From: Streptomyces phaeochromogenes
GTDB taxonomy: Bacteria; Actinomycetota; Actinomycetes; Streptomycetales; Streptomycetaceae
Direction of reading: 5' to 3'
Assembly: GCF_001418655.1 (NCBI RefSeq)
Contig: NZ_LIQZ01000022.1
Location: 1-64,000, forward strand
Length of the DNA stretch: 64,000 nucleotides
The notes under the pieces were generated by a model. It ran no database searches. It saw nothing but the letters and a program-made list of their open reading frames with translations, and was not told the origin of the DNA. How positions within the stretch are numbered: the stretch's first letter is position 1; each line of letters starts with the position of its first letter. This document shows, piece by piece, positions 25,178-32,798 of the stretch. The translations under genes were made by a program, and so were the position numbers.

Positions 25178-27043
25178 TCAGCGTGACGCGGAGGCGGCCA
25201 CCAGCAGTTCCACGTTGCGGTCGCCGGGACCGCCCGCCCAGCCCTCGTGGACGCCTGCCGTCATGTCCGTGGCCAGGCCGGGGGCGTTGTACGACAGCTC
25301 CCGGTACAGGGAGGCGAGGCCCACAGCCGACAGGTCGGTGAAGTCCGGGTCGGTGCGGTGCGGGGCGGCGGACTCGACGAGGGTGGTGAACAGGGACACC
25401 GTGCCGTCCCTGTTGTCGGCCAGTTCGATCACGCGGGCGTGGTGCGGGTAGTCCAGATGGGAGGCGGTGTTGACCTCCCAGAAGGACCGGGCGGGCGTGG
25501 CGTGCGCGTGGGGCGTGATCCGGTTGACATGGCTGTGGCCGTTGATCCAGGCGACTACGTTCGGGAACCGGTGGAGCAGGGCGAGGACCTCCGCACCGTC
25601 GTGCCGCGGCTCCTCGGTGCGGGCGGCGTCCGGGCGGCGGGTCATGCTCGGACTGTGGTGGTGGCTGAAGACCAGGACATGGGCGTCGTCGGCTCCGGCG
25701 TTCCGTACGAGGCGGCCGTCGGCGTCGTACGACCGGGAGCTGTGCACGGCCAGCGTCCGCTCCAGCCAGCGGAGCTGATCCGTGCCCAGCGAGCCCTCGT
25801 AGTGGCCGCTGCGGTACGTCGTGTCGAGGCTGATGCCGATGACGTTCTCGGCGACCCGGAACGTGTAGTACATCCGGTCGCCGTCCAGGTTGTTCTCCGT
25901 GTAGCCATGGCCGACCGGGCCGGCTCCGCCGAAGGCGGGATCGAGGTGCGCGGCCAGGTAGTCGTGCGGGGTGCACAGCCGGCGCCGTTCGTCGGCCGTC
26001 ACCGTCCGCGCCGAGGCCGAGTGCCGCTTCAGGATCGCCGAGAGCACCTCGCTCTTGGGGTCGTCGCCGGAGTTGAGCGCCTTGGCGTACGCAGTCGCGT
26101 CCGTGGCCGGGACCGACAGCAGCTTGCGGGAGCCGACGGCGAAGTCGCCCAGCGCGGGGGACAGACAGCCGCCGGGGATGTCGTCGTGGTTGCCGACCGT
26201 GGAGTACCAGGGGATGTCGAGCCCCGGGCTGGTCACGGGCCGTATCGCGGCATCGAGGAAGCCCGGGATGCGGGGCAGCCCGCGCCGCTTGTCCAGGTCG
26301 CGCAGAGCCGCGTCGTCCGGGTGCCAGTAGAGGGGCAGACCGGAGTTCTGGACGCCCTCGTACGCCGACGGATCCCCGCTGTTGGGAGTGATCCTGCCGC
26401 CGCTCATCAGCGTCAGGAACCACTCCAGTTCGATCGCGGAGTTGTTGTCGACGTTGTCGCCCGTCGTCATCACGAACCCGGGCGCGAGACCGGTGTGCGG
26501 GCCCTCGCCGAGCGCGTTCACCTGCTCCACGAGCGCCACCGCTCCTGCCACCCCCAACGCCTCCTGGGCCCGCCACGAAGCGGGCCTGCGCGACCGCAGG
26601 AACTCGGTGCGCAGCGGGTTCTGTACGTCCGTGAGGTGCAGGTCGGTGAACTGCACGAAGCACGCGAGCGGTGTGCGCCGGTCCTGGCGGCCGGTGGCGG
26701 CGGGCGCGAGATCCCCGCGTACGACCATGGGCCAGCCGGGGCCCGATACGAGCCGTCGGTAGGTGTCGGCGTGCGCGCGGCCTGCGAGGCGGGCCGTCGT
26801 GTCCAGGGTGGTGGCCGCGTACGGGGCCGCGCGTCGTGGCGCCCGGTGCGCCGGCCGGCGGGTGGCGAGGGGCGGCTGCGGGGCGGCGCTCGCCGCGGCG
26901 GGCTGCACGGAAGGGGTCGGGCGCTGCCGTGGGAAGAGGGCGGCGGCCCCTCCGGTCGCTCCCGTCGCGACGGCGCCGGACGCGAGCAGAAAGCGACGAC
27001 GGTTGATGGCGGATGCGGTCCCCGCCATTTCGGTCCCGGTCAT
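25178..27043 (-). CDS. Tat-exported metallophosphoesterase
   Basis: 621 residues. A Tat signal (INRRRFLLASGAVATGATG) is followed by a Pro/Ala-rich stretch and a calcineurin-like phosphoesterase domain. Metal-site motifs are FVQFTDLHLTDVQNPLR, VMTTGDNVDNN, YSTVGNHDDIPGG, VFSHHHSPSM and WINGHSHVNRI. It resembles a large actinobacterial family of secreted or cell-surface phosphoesterases of unknown substrate (the PPA1498-type group). The ATG at 27043 has GGAGGG 7 nt upstream; the frame remains open far upstream but that part is antisense to the riboswitch and btuF. Likely single-gene transcript. Confidence 0.85.
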   Translation of the reverse strand: MTGTEMAGTASAINRRRFLLASGAVATGATGGAAALFPRQRPTPSVQPAAASAAPQPPLATRRPAHRAPRRAAPYAATTLDTTARLAGRAHADTYRRLVSGPGWPMVVRGDLAPAATGRQDRRTPLACFVQFTDLHLTDVQNPLRTEFLRSRRPASWRAQEALGVAGAVALVEQVNALGEGPHTGLAPGFVMTTGDNVDNNSAIELEWFLTLMSGGRITPNSGDPSAYEGVQNSGLPLYWHPDDAALRDLDKRRGLPRIPGFLDAAIRPVTSPGLDIPWYSTVGNHDDIPGGCLSPALGDFAVGSRKLLSVPATDATAYAKALNSGDDPKSEVLSAILKRHSASARTVTADERRRLCTPHDYLAAHLDPAFGGAGPVGHGYTENNLDGDRMYYTFRVAENVIGISLDTTYRSGHYEGSLGTDQLRWLERTLAVHSSRSYDADGRLVRNAGADDAHVLVFSHHHSPSMTRRPDAARTEEPRHDGAEVLALLHRFPNVVAWINGHSHVNRITPHAHATPARSFWEVNTASHLDYPHHARVIELADNRDGTVSLFTTLVESAAPHRTDPDFTDLSAVGLASLYRELSYNAPGLATDMTAGVHEGWAGGPGDRNVELLVAASASR

Positions 27044-27289
27044 GGGGCGGCCCTCCGGTGCCTCCTGGAGATTCACTGAGCGGAACCACTCATTCAGGCC
27101 GTGGGGGCAGGGGCGTGGGCAGGGGTGTGGCGTGGCCGTGAACACAGCCGGAACAGGTGGAGCGGCCGATGGGGCCCGTACTGCCGGTCCGTTCGCCGGG
27201 TCCGTCGGTAGGTTCGTCGGCCGGTCCGTCCGCCGGTCTGTCCGCGGTCTCTCCGCAGGTCCGCCCGCAGGTCCGAGACACCCGCCGTG

Positions 27290-27475
27290 ATAGCTTGCCG
27301 AGGCCAGTCGAACCCATGTACGTGGGTCAGGGAATCCGGTGGAAATCCGGAGCTGACGCGCAGCGGTGAGGGTGACGGGCGTGGCATCGGCCACTGGACC
27401 GGCATGACGGTCCGGGAAGGCGCCTCGTCCGGGTGACCCCGAGTCCGAAGACCTGCTGGCGGCCTCCGCGGTCAC
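27290..27475 (+). ncRNA. Cobalamin (AdoCbl) riboswitch
   Basis: The conserved core of the B12 riboswitch is readable. GGGAATCCGGTG followed by AATCCGGAGCTGACGCGCA (about 27330-27362) is the P3-P6 core. GCCACTG (27390-27396) and CGGGAAGGCGCC (about 27413-27424) match the later helices. GAGTCCGAAGACCTGC (27441-27456) is the B12 box. It lies 70-250 nt upstream of a lipoprotein-permease-ATPase transporter operon, where binding of cobalamin would switch off expression. The exact ends and the expression platform are estimates. Confidence 0.93.
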
Positions 27476-27541
27476 GCGCCGACGGGGGAGCACCGTACGA
27501 CCGGGCTCCGCGTTCGAGCCCTCGACGCCTGAGGAACTCCC

Positions 27542-28576
27542 GTGCCCGTCGCACGTCTTGCCCGTCCCGCTGCCCTCGCCCTGTCCGGGGTTCTCCTGCT
27601 GACCGCCTGCGGTTCGGGGGATTCGGGAGACTCGGCCTCCGGCACGGACTCCGGGGCGGCCGTCACCCTCGACAACTGCGGACAGACCGTACGCGTCGAG
27701 TCCCCGCCGAAGCGGGCCGTCTCCCTCAACCAGGGCACCACCGAGATCATGCTCTCGCTCGGCCTCGCCGACCGCATGGCCGGCACCGCGACCTGGACCG
27801 ACCCGGTGATGAAGGGCCTGGAGAAGGCGAACGCGAAGGTCAAGCGGATCGCCGACAACAACCCCTCCTTCGAACGGGTCCTGGACGCCGACCCCGACTT
27901 CGTCGCCGCCTCGTTCGTGTCGACGCTCGGCAAGGGCGGCGTGGCCACCCGGGAGCAGTTCGAGAAACTCGGCGTGCCCGCCTACGTCTCGCCCTCCGAC
28001 TGCGTCGGCAAGGACAACGCCTCGGGCGGCGACGGCGCGCGGACGAAGGCCCTCGGCATCGACGCCATCTACGGCGAAGTGCGCGACCTGGCCGAGGTGT
28101 TCGGCGTCGAGGAGCGGGGCGAGCGACTCGTCGCCGACCTCAAGCAGCGTACGAAGAAGGCCACTTCGGGGATCGACGCCTCCGACGTCACCCTCCTCTA
28201 CTGGTTCGCCAACTCCGACTCGCCCTACATGGCGGGCTGTTGCGGCGCGCCCGGCGTCATCACCCGGACCCTCGGCGCGAAGAACGTCTTCGACGACACG
28301 CACGAGGAGTGGCCCCAGATCAACTGGGAGACCGTCGCCGACCGCGACCCCGACGTGCTCGTCATCGGCGACCTGACGCGCAAGTCGCAGACCGCCGAGT
28401 CCGCGAAGAAGAAGATCGAGTTCCTGGAGTCCGACCCGGTCACCAAGAACATGACCGCCGTCAAGAAGAAGCGGTACGTCCTGCTCAGCGGGCAGGCGAT
28501 GAACCCGACCATCCGCACGGTCGAGGGCGTCGAGCAAGTCGCCTCCGCCCTGCGGGAGTTCGGGCTCGCCGGGTGA
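27542..28576 (+). CDS. btuF: Cobalamin-type ABC transporter binding lipoprotein
   Basis: 344 residues from a GTG start with GAGGA 6 nt upstream. Signal peptide with lipobox LTAC (Cys near residue 23), then a class III (FecB/BtuF) binding fold: RAVSLNQGTTEIMLSLGLAD, FERVLDADPDFVAASF, GVPAYVSPSDCVG, INWETVADRDPDVLVIGDL, RTVEGVEQVASALREFGL. The family serves siderophores or B12; the riboswitch directly upstream makes cobalamin the likely ligand. The stop overlaps the permease start (GTGA). Confidence 0.85.
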   Translation: MPVARLARPAALALSGVLLLTACGSGDSGDSASGTDSGAAVTLDNCGQTVRVESPPKRAVSLNQGTTEIMLSLGLADRMAGTATWTDPVMKGLEKANAKVKRIADNNPSFERVLDADPDFVAASFVSTLGKGGVATREQFEKLGVPAYVSPSDCVGKDNASGGDGARTKALGIDAIYGEVRDLAEVFGVEERGERLVADLKQRTKKATSGIDASDVTLLYWFANSDSPYMAGCCGAPGVITRTLGAKNVFDDTHEEWPQINWETVADRDPDVLVIGDLTRKSQTAESAKKKIEFLESDPVTKNMTAVKKKRYVLLSGQAMNPTIRTVEGVEQVASALREFGLAG

Positions 28577-29586
28577 CACGGCCGCGCCTGGGACTGCTCA
28601 TCGCCGCGGGCGTCGCCCTGCTCCTCCTGTCCGTCGCCGTCGCGATCACCATCGGCCCCGCGGACATCCGGGTCGGCGACGTCTGGTCCGTGGTCGCGTC
28701 CCATCTCGGCTGGGGCAGCTCGGAGTTGACCCCGATCCGGGAGGGGATCGTCTGGGAGCTGCGCCTGCCGCGCACGCTCCTGGCGGCCGTGTGCGGGGCC
28801 GGACTCGCCGTGTGCGGTGCGGTGATGCAGTCCCTGCTGCGCAACCCGCTCGCCGACCCGTTCGTCCTCGGGGTGTCCTCGGGCGCCTCGACCGGCGCGG
28901 TGATCGTGGTCGTCCTGGGTGTCGGCGGGGGGCTCCTCTCGGTCTCCGCGGGCGCGTTCCTCGGCGCTGTGCTGTCGTTCGGGCTCGTACTGCTGCTCAG
29001 CCACACACTGGGCGGTGCGACGGACCGGGTGGTGCTGAGCGGGGTCGCCGCGATGCAGCTCTTCTCGGCGCTCACCTCGTTCGTCGTGATGACCTCCGCC
29101 GACGCCGAGACCACCCGCGGGGTGCTGTTCTGGCTGCTCGGTTCGCTGAGCGGGGTCGGCTGGACCGACGTCTGGGTGTGCTTCGCGGTACTCGCGGTGA
29201 CGCTGCTGGTGTGCCTCGGGTACGCGCGGACGCTCGACGCGTTCGCCTTCGGCCAGGACGCCGCCGCGACGCTCGGGGTCTCCGTGGCCCGTACGCGTCT
29301 CGTGCTGCTGTGCGCCACGGCGCTGCTGACCGCCGCGCTCGTCAGCTCGGCCGGCGCGATCGGCTTCGTCGGTCTCGTACTCCCGCACGCGGCAAGGGCG
29401 TTGGTGGGGTCCGGGCATGCCCGGCTGCTGCCGGTCACCGCCCTCGCCGGAGCGGTGTTCCTGGTCTGGGTGGACACCCTGGCCCGTACCGTCCTCGATC
29501 CCCAGGAGGTACCGGTGGGCGTAGTGACCTCGCTGATCGGCGTGCCCGTGTTCGTGCTGGTGCTGTACCGGACGCGGAGGGCGTGA
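28573..29586 (+). CDS. btuC: FecCD/BtuC-family ABC permease
   Basis: 337 residues with about nine to ten membrane helices. Family marks are LRLPRTLLAAVCGAGLAVCGAVMQ, LADPFVLGVSSGASTGAVIVV, WLLGSLSGVGWTDV and GAIGFVGLVLPHAARALVGSG, the last being the coupling helix that contacts the ATPase. The GTG at 28573 overlaps the binding-protein stop by 4 nt, so translation is coupled. It should form the BtuC-like channel. Confidence 0.9.
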   Translation: MTRPRLGLLIAAGVALLLLSVAVAITIGPADIRVGDVWSVVASHLGWGSSELTPIREGIVWELRLPRTLLAAVCGAGLAVCGAVMQSLLRNPLADPFVLGVSSGASTGAVIVVVLGVGGGLLSVSAGAFLGAVLSFGLVLLLSHTLGGATDRVVLSGVAAMQLFSALTSFVVMTSADAETTRGVLFWLLGSLSGVGWTDVWVCFAVLAVTLLVCLGYARTLDAFAFGQDAAATLGVSVARTRLVLLCATALLTAALVSSAGAIGFVGLVLPHAARALVGSGHARLLPVTALAGAVFLVWVDTLARTVLDPQEVPVGVVTSLIGVPVFVLVLYRTRRA

Positions 29587-30464
29587 TGACGGCGGAGGAC
29601 ATCAAGAGCACTGCCGAGCACAAGCGGGCGGCGCCGGGAGCCGAGGACCCACAGGCGGCACCGGGAACCGAGCACGCACAGGCGGCACCCGGAGAGGGCC
29701 TCCGCGCCCACCGCGTCACGCGCACCGCCGACGGCCGGGTCATCCTCGACGGCGTCAGCATCACCCCGGCCCCCGGCACCACCGTCGGACTGCTCGGCCC
29801 GAACGGCTCCGGCAAGTCCACCCTTCTGCGCCTGCTCGCCGGCGTCCTCGCTCCCGCCTCCGGTGTCGTCACCCTCGACGGCAGCCCCCTCGCCGAACTG
29901 GGCCGCCGCGACATCGCCCGCCGGGTCGCCGTGGTCGAGCAACAGGCCGACACCCAGGTCGAGTTGAGCGTCCAGGACGTCGTACGGCTCGGCCGCACAC
30001 CACACCGCCGCGCCTGGACCCCCGCGTCCGAGGCGGACGAACGGGCCGTACGCGAGGCGCTGGACCGCACCGGCCTGACCGGACTCGCCCGCCAGTCCTG
30101 GCACACCCTCTCCGGCGGCGAGCGCCAGCGCGTGCAGATCGCCCGCGCACTCGCCCAGGAACCCCGCGAACTGCTCCTGGACGAGCCGACCAACCACCTG
30201 GACATCCAGCACCAGCTCGACCTGCTGACCCTCGTCACCTCGCTCCCGGTCACCAGCGTCGTCGCCCTGCACGACCTCAACCTCGCGGCGATGTACTGCG
30301 ATCAGCTCGTCGTCCTGCGCGAGGGACACGTCGTGGCCGGCGGCAGCCCGGGCGACATCCTCACGGAAGAGCTCATCGCCGAGGTCTACGGGGTCCGGGC
30401 CGCCGTCACACGGGAGGGCCCCGACGACCGGCCGCACGTGCGCTTCCTGGGCACCGTGAGTTGA
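29586..30464 (+). CDS. btuD: FepC/BtuD-family ABC ATPase
   Basis: 292 residues. Walker A GLLGPNGSGKSTLLRLL, Q-loop VVEQQADTQ, signature LSGGERQRVQIARALA, Walker B ELLLDEPTNHLD and H-loop VALHDLNLA are all intact, so it should power cobalamin import. The ATG shares its first base with the permease stop (TGATG). The N-terminal 40 residues are an unusual extension containing three near-copies of a nine-residue unit (AAPGAEDPQ, AAPGTEHAQ, AAPGEG; 29628 onward), absent from typical BtuD proteins. Confidence 0.9.
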   Translation: MTAEDIKSTAEHKRAAPGAEDPQAAPGTEHAQAAPGEGLRAHRVTRTADGRVILDGVSITPAPGTTVGLLGPNGSGKSTLLRLLAGVLAPASGVVTLDGSPLAELGRRDIARRVAVVEQQADTQVELSVQDVVRLGRTPHRRAWTPASEADERAVREALDRTGLTGLARQSWHTLSGGERQRVQIARALAQEPRELLLDEPTNHLDIQHQLDLLTLVTSLPVTSVVALHDLNLAAMYCDQLVVLREGHVVAGGSPGDILTEELIAEVYGVRAAVTREGPDDRPHVRFLGTVS

Positions 30465-30469
30465 CCGGC

Positions 30470-30507
30470 GCACCGGTGAATCGCGCTGGCCGCACCGGTG
30501 ATTCGCG
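30470..30507. repeat. Direct repeat of 16 bp, 22 bp apart
   Basis: GCACCGGTGAATCGCG (30470-30485) and GCACCGGTGATTCGCG (30492-30507) differ by one base. They lie between btuD and the CysRS-like gene. Confidence 0.75.
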
Positions 30508-30560
30508 AACACGTGTCCGGAAATGACGTCAGCCTCCCTGCGCCGGACCCCGCACGCGCC

Positions 30561-30566
30561 TACGCT
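30561..30566 (+). promoter_or_regulatory. Leaderless -10 of the CysRS-like gene
   Basis: TACGCT, then 6 nt, then the GTG at 30573. No ribosome site is present, so the transcript probably begins at the start codon. Confidence 0.5.
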
Positions 30567-30572
30567 CACCCC

Positions 30573-31343
30573 GTGCTGCGTATCACCGACGCCCGAACCG
30601 GCGAGCCCACCGACGCCACCCCCGCCCGCAGGGGCCTGACCCGCGTCGAGGCGCACGTGCCGCGCCCCGACACCACCGGCCTGCGCGTGCTCCTGGTCGC
30701 CGACGTCCTCGTACGCGCCCTGGAGATCAGCGGGACACCCGTCTGGACCGTACTGACCGGCACGGAAGGGCGTGCGGAACTCCGGGCCCGCGCCACGGCG
30801 CTCGGCATCCGGCCGTTCGAGGACGAGCGGGACAGCGGATCGGGCCTCGGCGAGGCTCAGGTACTGCGTGTGTGCGCTCCGGAGGCGGGGACGGCGGACG
30901 GTGCGACCGGGGAGGCCGGGCGCGACGAAGCGGCGAGCGGTCTGCGGGTCGAGGTCGCCCCGGCCGACGCCGACAGCGGAGTGGCGGACGACGACGAGCG
31001 CGCCTCGGCCCTCCGCCTCGCCCTGCTCGCGTGCCCCCGCCGCGAACCCCTCCGGCTCGACGAGGCGGCCCTCACGGACGCCGAGGACACCCTGCGGCGC
31101 TGGCGCGCAGCCGTCGCCACCTGGGCGACCCGGCCGTCCGGCCCCATCCCCGATCCCGTACGCCAACAGCTGCGCGCCGCCTGGGAGGACGACCTGGACG
31201 TGCCCGCCGTACTAGCCGTGCTGCGCAAGGTGGAGACGTCGGGGACCGTCCCGGACGGCGCCCGCTTCGAGACGTACGCCTACGCGGACCGGCTCCTCGG
31301 GCTCGAACTCACCCGTGACATCGGCCGCGAGACCCCCTCGTGA
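30573..31343 (+). CDS. Cysteinyl-tRNA-synthetase-like protein lacking catalytic signatures
   Basis: 256 residues from the GTG at 30573. The N-terminal 80 residues follow the layout of CysRS/MshC (LRITDARTGEPT..., then VEAHVPRPDTTGLRVLLVADVLVRALEISGTPVW), but neither the HIGH-type motif nor the first zinc-ligand Cys is there. The middle is an Asp/Glu/Ala-rich linker. The C-terminal 90 residues resemble the helical part after the KMSKS loop: LRRWRAAVATWATRP, RAAWEDDLDVPAVLAVLRKV, RLLGLELTRDIGR (compare DDDxNTPxALAVL in CysRS). KMSKS itself is missing. It is probably a catalytically dead paralogue with a binding or regulatory role. It overlaps the SixA-like gene by 4 nt. Confidence 0.65.
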   Translation: MLRITDARTGEPTDATPARRGLTRVEAHVPRPDTTGLRVLLVADVLVRALEISGTPVWTVLTGTEGRAELRARATALGIRPFEDERDSGSGLGEAQVLRVCAPEAGTADGATGEAGRDEAASGLRVEVAPADADSGVADDDERASALRLALLACPRREPLRLDEAALTDAEDTLRRWRAAVATWATRPSGPIPDPVRQQLRAAWEDDLDVPAVLAVLRKVETSGTVPDGARFETYAYADRLLGLELTRDIGRETPS

Positions 31344-31897
31344 TCGCGCGCGCCGGAGCGGGCCCGCTGCGCCGCCTGGTCGTCCTGCGGCACGCCAAGT
31401 CGGCCTGGCCGGACGGCGTTCCCGACCACGACCGGCCGCTCGCCCCGCGCGGACGTCGCGACGCCCCGGCCGCCGGCCGCGCACTGGCCGACATCGACTG
31501 CCTGCCCGACCTGGCGCTCTGCTCCACCGCCGCACGCGCCCGGCAGACCTGGGAGCTGACCGCCGCACAGTGGGGCACGCCGCCTCCCGTACGCCACGAT
31601 CCGCGGCTGTACGGGGCCGACGTCCCCGAGCTGCTCGAAGCGGTGCGCGAAGTGTCCGCGCACATCAAGACGTTGCTGCTGGTCGGGCACAACCCTGGTC
31701 TGGAGGAGCTGGTGCTCACCCTGGCCGGCGACAGCCTCGACGACGCGCTGGACGACGTACGGACGAAGTTCCCCACGTCGGCGATCGCCGTCCTCGTCCG
31801 GCACGGCGACGACTGGGGCTCCCTCGGCCCCGGCACGGCACTGCTCACCGACATGATCGTGCCGCGCGGACGGAAGCCGGGGCAGAGCAAGAGGTAG
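31340..31897 (+). CDS. SixA-like phosphohistidine phosphatase
   Basis: 185 residues in the histidine phosphatase superfamily. The catalytic RHG-type motif is LVVLRHAKSAWPD with the phospho-acceptor His; the second Arg is in LCSTAARARQTWELT and the second His in LLLVGHNPGLEELV. SixA enzymes remove phosphate from histidine of phosphorelay proteins; the target here is unknown. The GTG at 31340 overlaps the previous stop (GTGA), so expression is coupled to the CysRS-like protein, an unexplained pairing. Confidence 0.88.
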   Translation: MIARAGAGPLRRLVVLRHAKSAWPDGVPDHDRPLAPRGRRDAPAAGRALADIDCLPDLALCSTAARARQTWELTAAQWGTPPPVRHDPRLYGADVPELLEAVREVSAHIKTLLLVGHNPGLEELVLTLAGDSLDDALDDVRTKFPTSAIAVLVRHGDDWGSLGPGTALLTDMIVPRGRKPGQSKR

Positions 31898-31966
31898 AGC
31901 TAGGAGCAGGGCCGGGAGCCGGGGCCGGGGCGGCAGGGGAGGCGATCCCCGCTCGCGTGCAGCGCA

Positions 31967-31972
31967 TACGCT
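31967..31972 (+). promoter_or_regulatory. Leaderless -10 of the YigZ-like gene
   Basis: TACGCT, 6 nt, then the ATG at 31979: the same sequence and spacing as at 30561. Confidence 0.5.
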
Positions 31973-31978
31973 GGCCCG

Positions 31979-32605
31979 ATGCAGGACGAGTACCGCACGG
32001 TGGCCCGCGCAGGCGTGCACGAGACCGAGGTCAACCGCTCACGCTTCCTCTGCGCCCTGGCGCCGGCGGCCACCGAGCAGGAGGCCCAGGCCTTCCTCGC
32101 CGCCGTCCGCAAGGAGCACGCCGACGCGACGCACAACTGCTTCGCCTACGTCATCGGTGCCGACGCCTCCGTCCAGAAGGCGAGCGACGACGGGGAACCT
32201 GGCGGCACGGCGGGCGTCCCGATGCTCCAGATGCTGCTCCGGCGCGACATGCGGTACCTCGTCGCGGTCGTCACCCGCTACTACGGAGGCGTCAAACTCG
32301 GCGCGGGCGGGCTCATCCGGGCCTACGGCGGCGCGGTCGGCGAGGCCCTGGACACCCTCGGCACGATCACACGTAAACGCTTTCGTCTGGTGACGGTGAC
32401 GGTCGACCACCAGCGGGCGGGCAAGGTGGAGAACGACCTGCGGTCGACCGGCCGCGAGGTGCGCGACGTGCGCTACGGAGAGGCCGTCACCATCGAGATC
32501 GGGCTGCCGGACGCCGATGTGGAGGCCTTCCGGGGATGGCTGGCCGACGTCACGGCCGGGACCGCCGGCTTCGAACTGGGCGGAGAGGCGTACGGGGACG
32601 CATAG
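31979..32605 (+). CDS. YigZ/IMPACT-family protein
   Basis: 208 residues. The N-terminal IMPACT/UPF0029 domain (about 1-115) has the diagnostic EVNRSRFLCALAP, CFAYVIG, DDGEPGGTAGVPMLQMLLRR and VVTRYYGGVKLGAGGLIRAYG. The C-terminal DUF1949 domain (about 140-200) is a ferredoxin-like fold. Relatives of the eukaryotic Gcn2 inhibitor bind ribosomes or nucleic acid; the bacterial role is unsettled. Probably leaderless from the TACGCT at 31967. Confidence 0.92.
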   Translation: MQDEYRTVARAGVHETEVNRSRFLCALAPAATEQEAQAFLAAVRKEHADATHNCFAYVIGADASVQKASDDGEPGGTAGVPMLQMLLRRDMRYLVAVVTRYYGGVKLGAGGLIRAYGGAVGEALDTLGTITRKRFRLVTVTVDHQRAGKVENDLRSTGREVRDVRYGEAVTIEIGLPDADVEAFRGWLADVTAGTAGFELGGEAYGDA

Positions 32606-32798
32606 GGCCCAGCGCATGGATGCGGGACGCCCGGCCGGACCGGGGCTTTCGAACCTGCCGGGGGCCTCTAAAATGAGCCGACGGCATGACCACCGCGACG
32701 TCACAACTTCCCTGCAGCGAGCCGTAGTTCGAGCGTTCGCCCAGGTCCGTGCTTCACGAACATCAGGCGTTTGACCACAATAAGGAGTAGCGGCCCTC

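Noticed and set aside
27044..28579. Upstream extension of the metallophosphoesterase frame
   Set aside because: It would be antisense to the riboswitch and btuF, and the Tat signal with ribosome site fixes the start at 27043.
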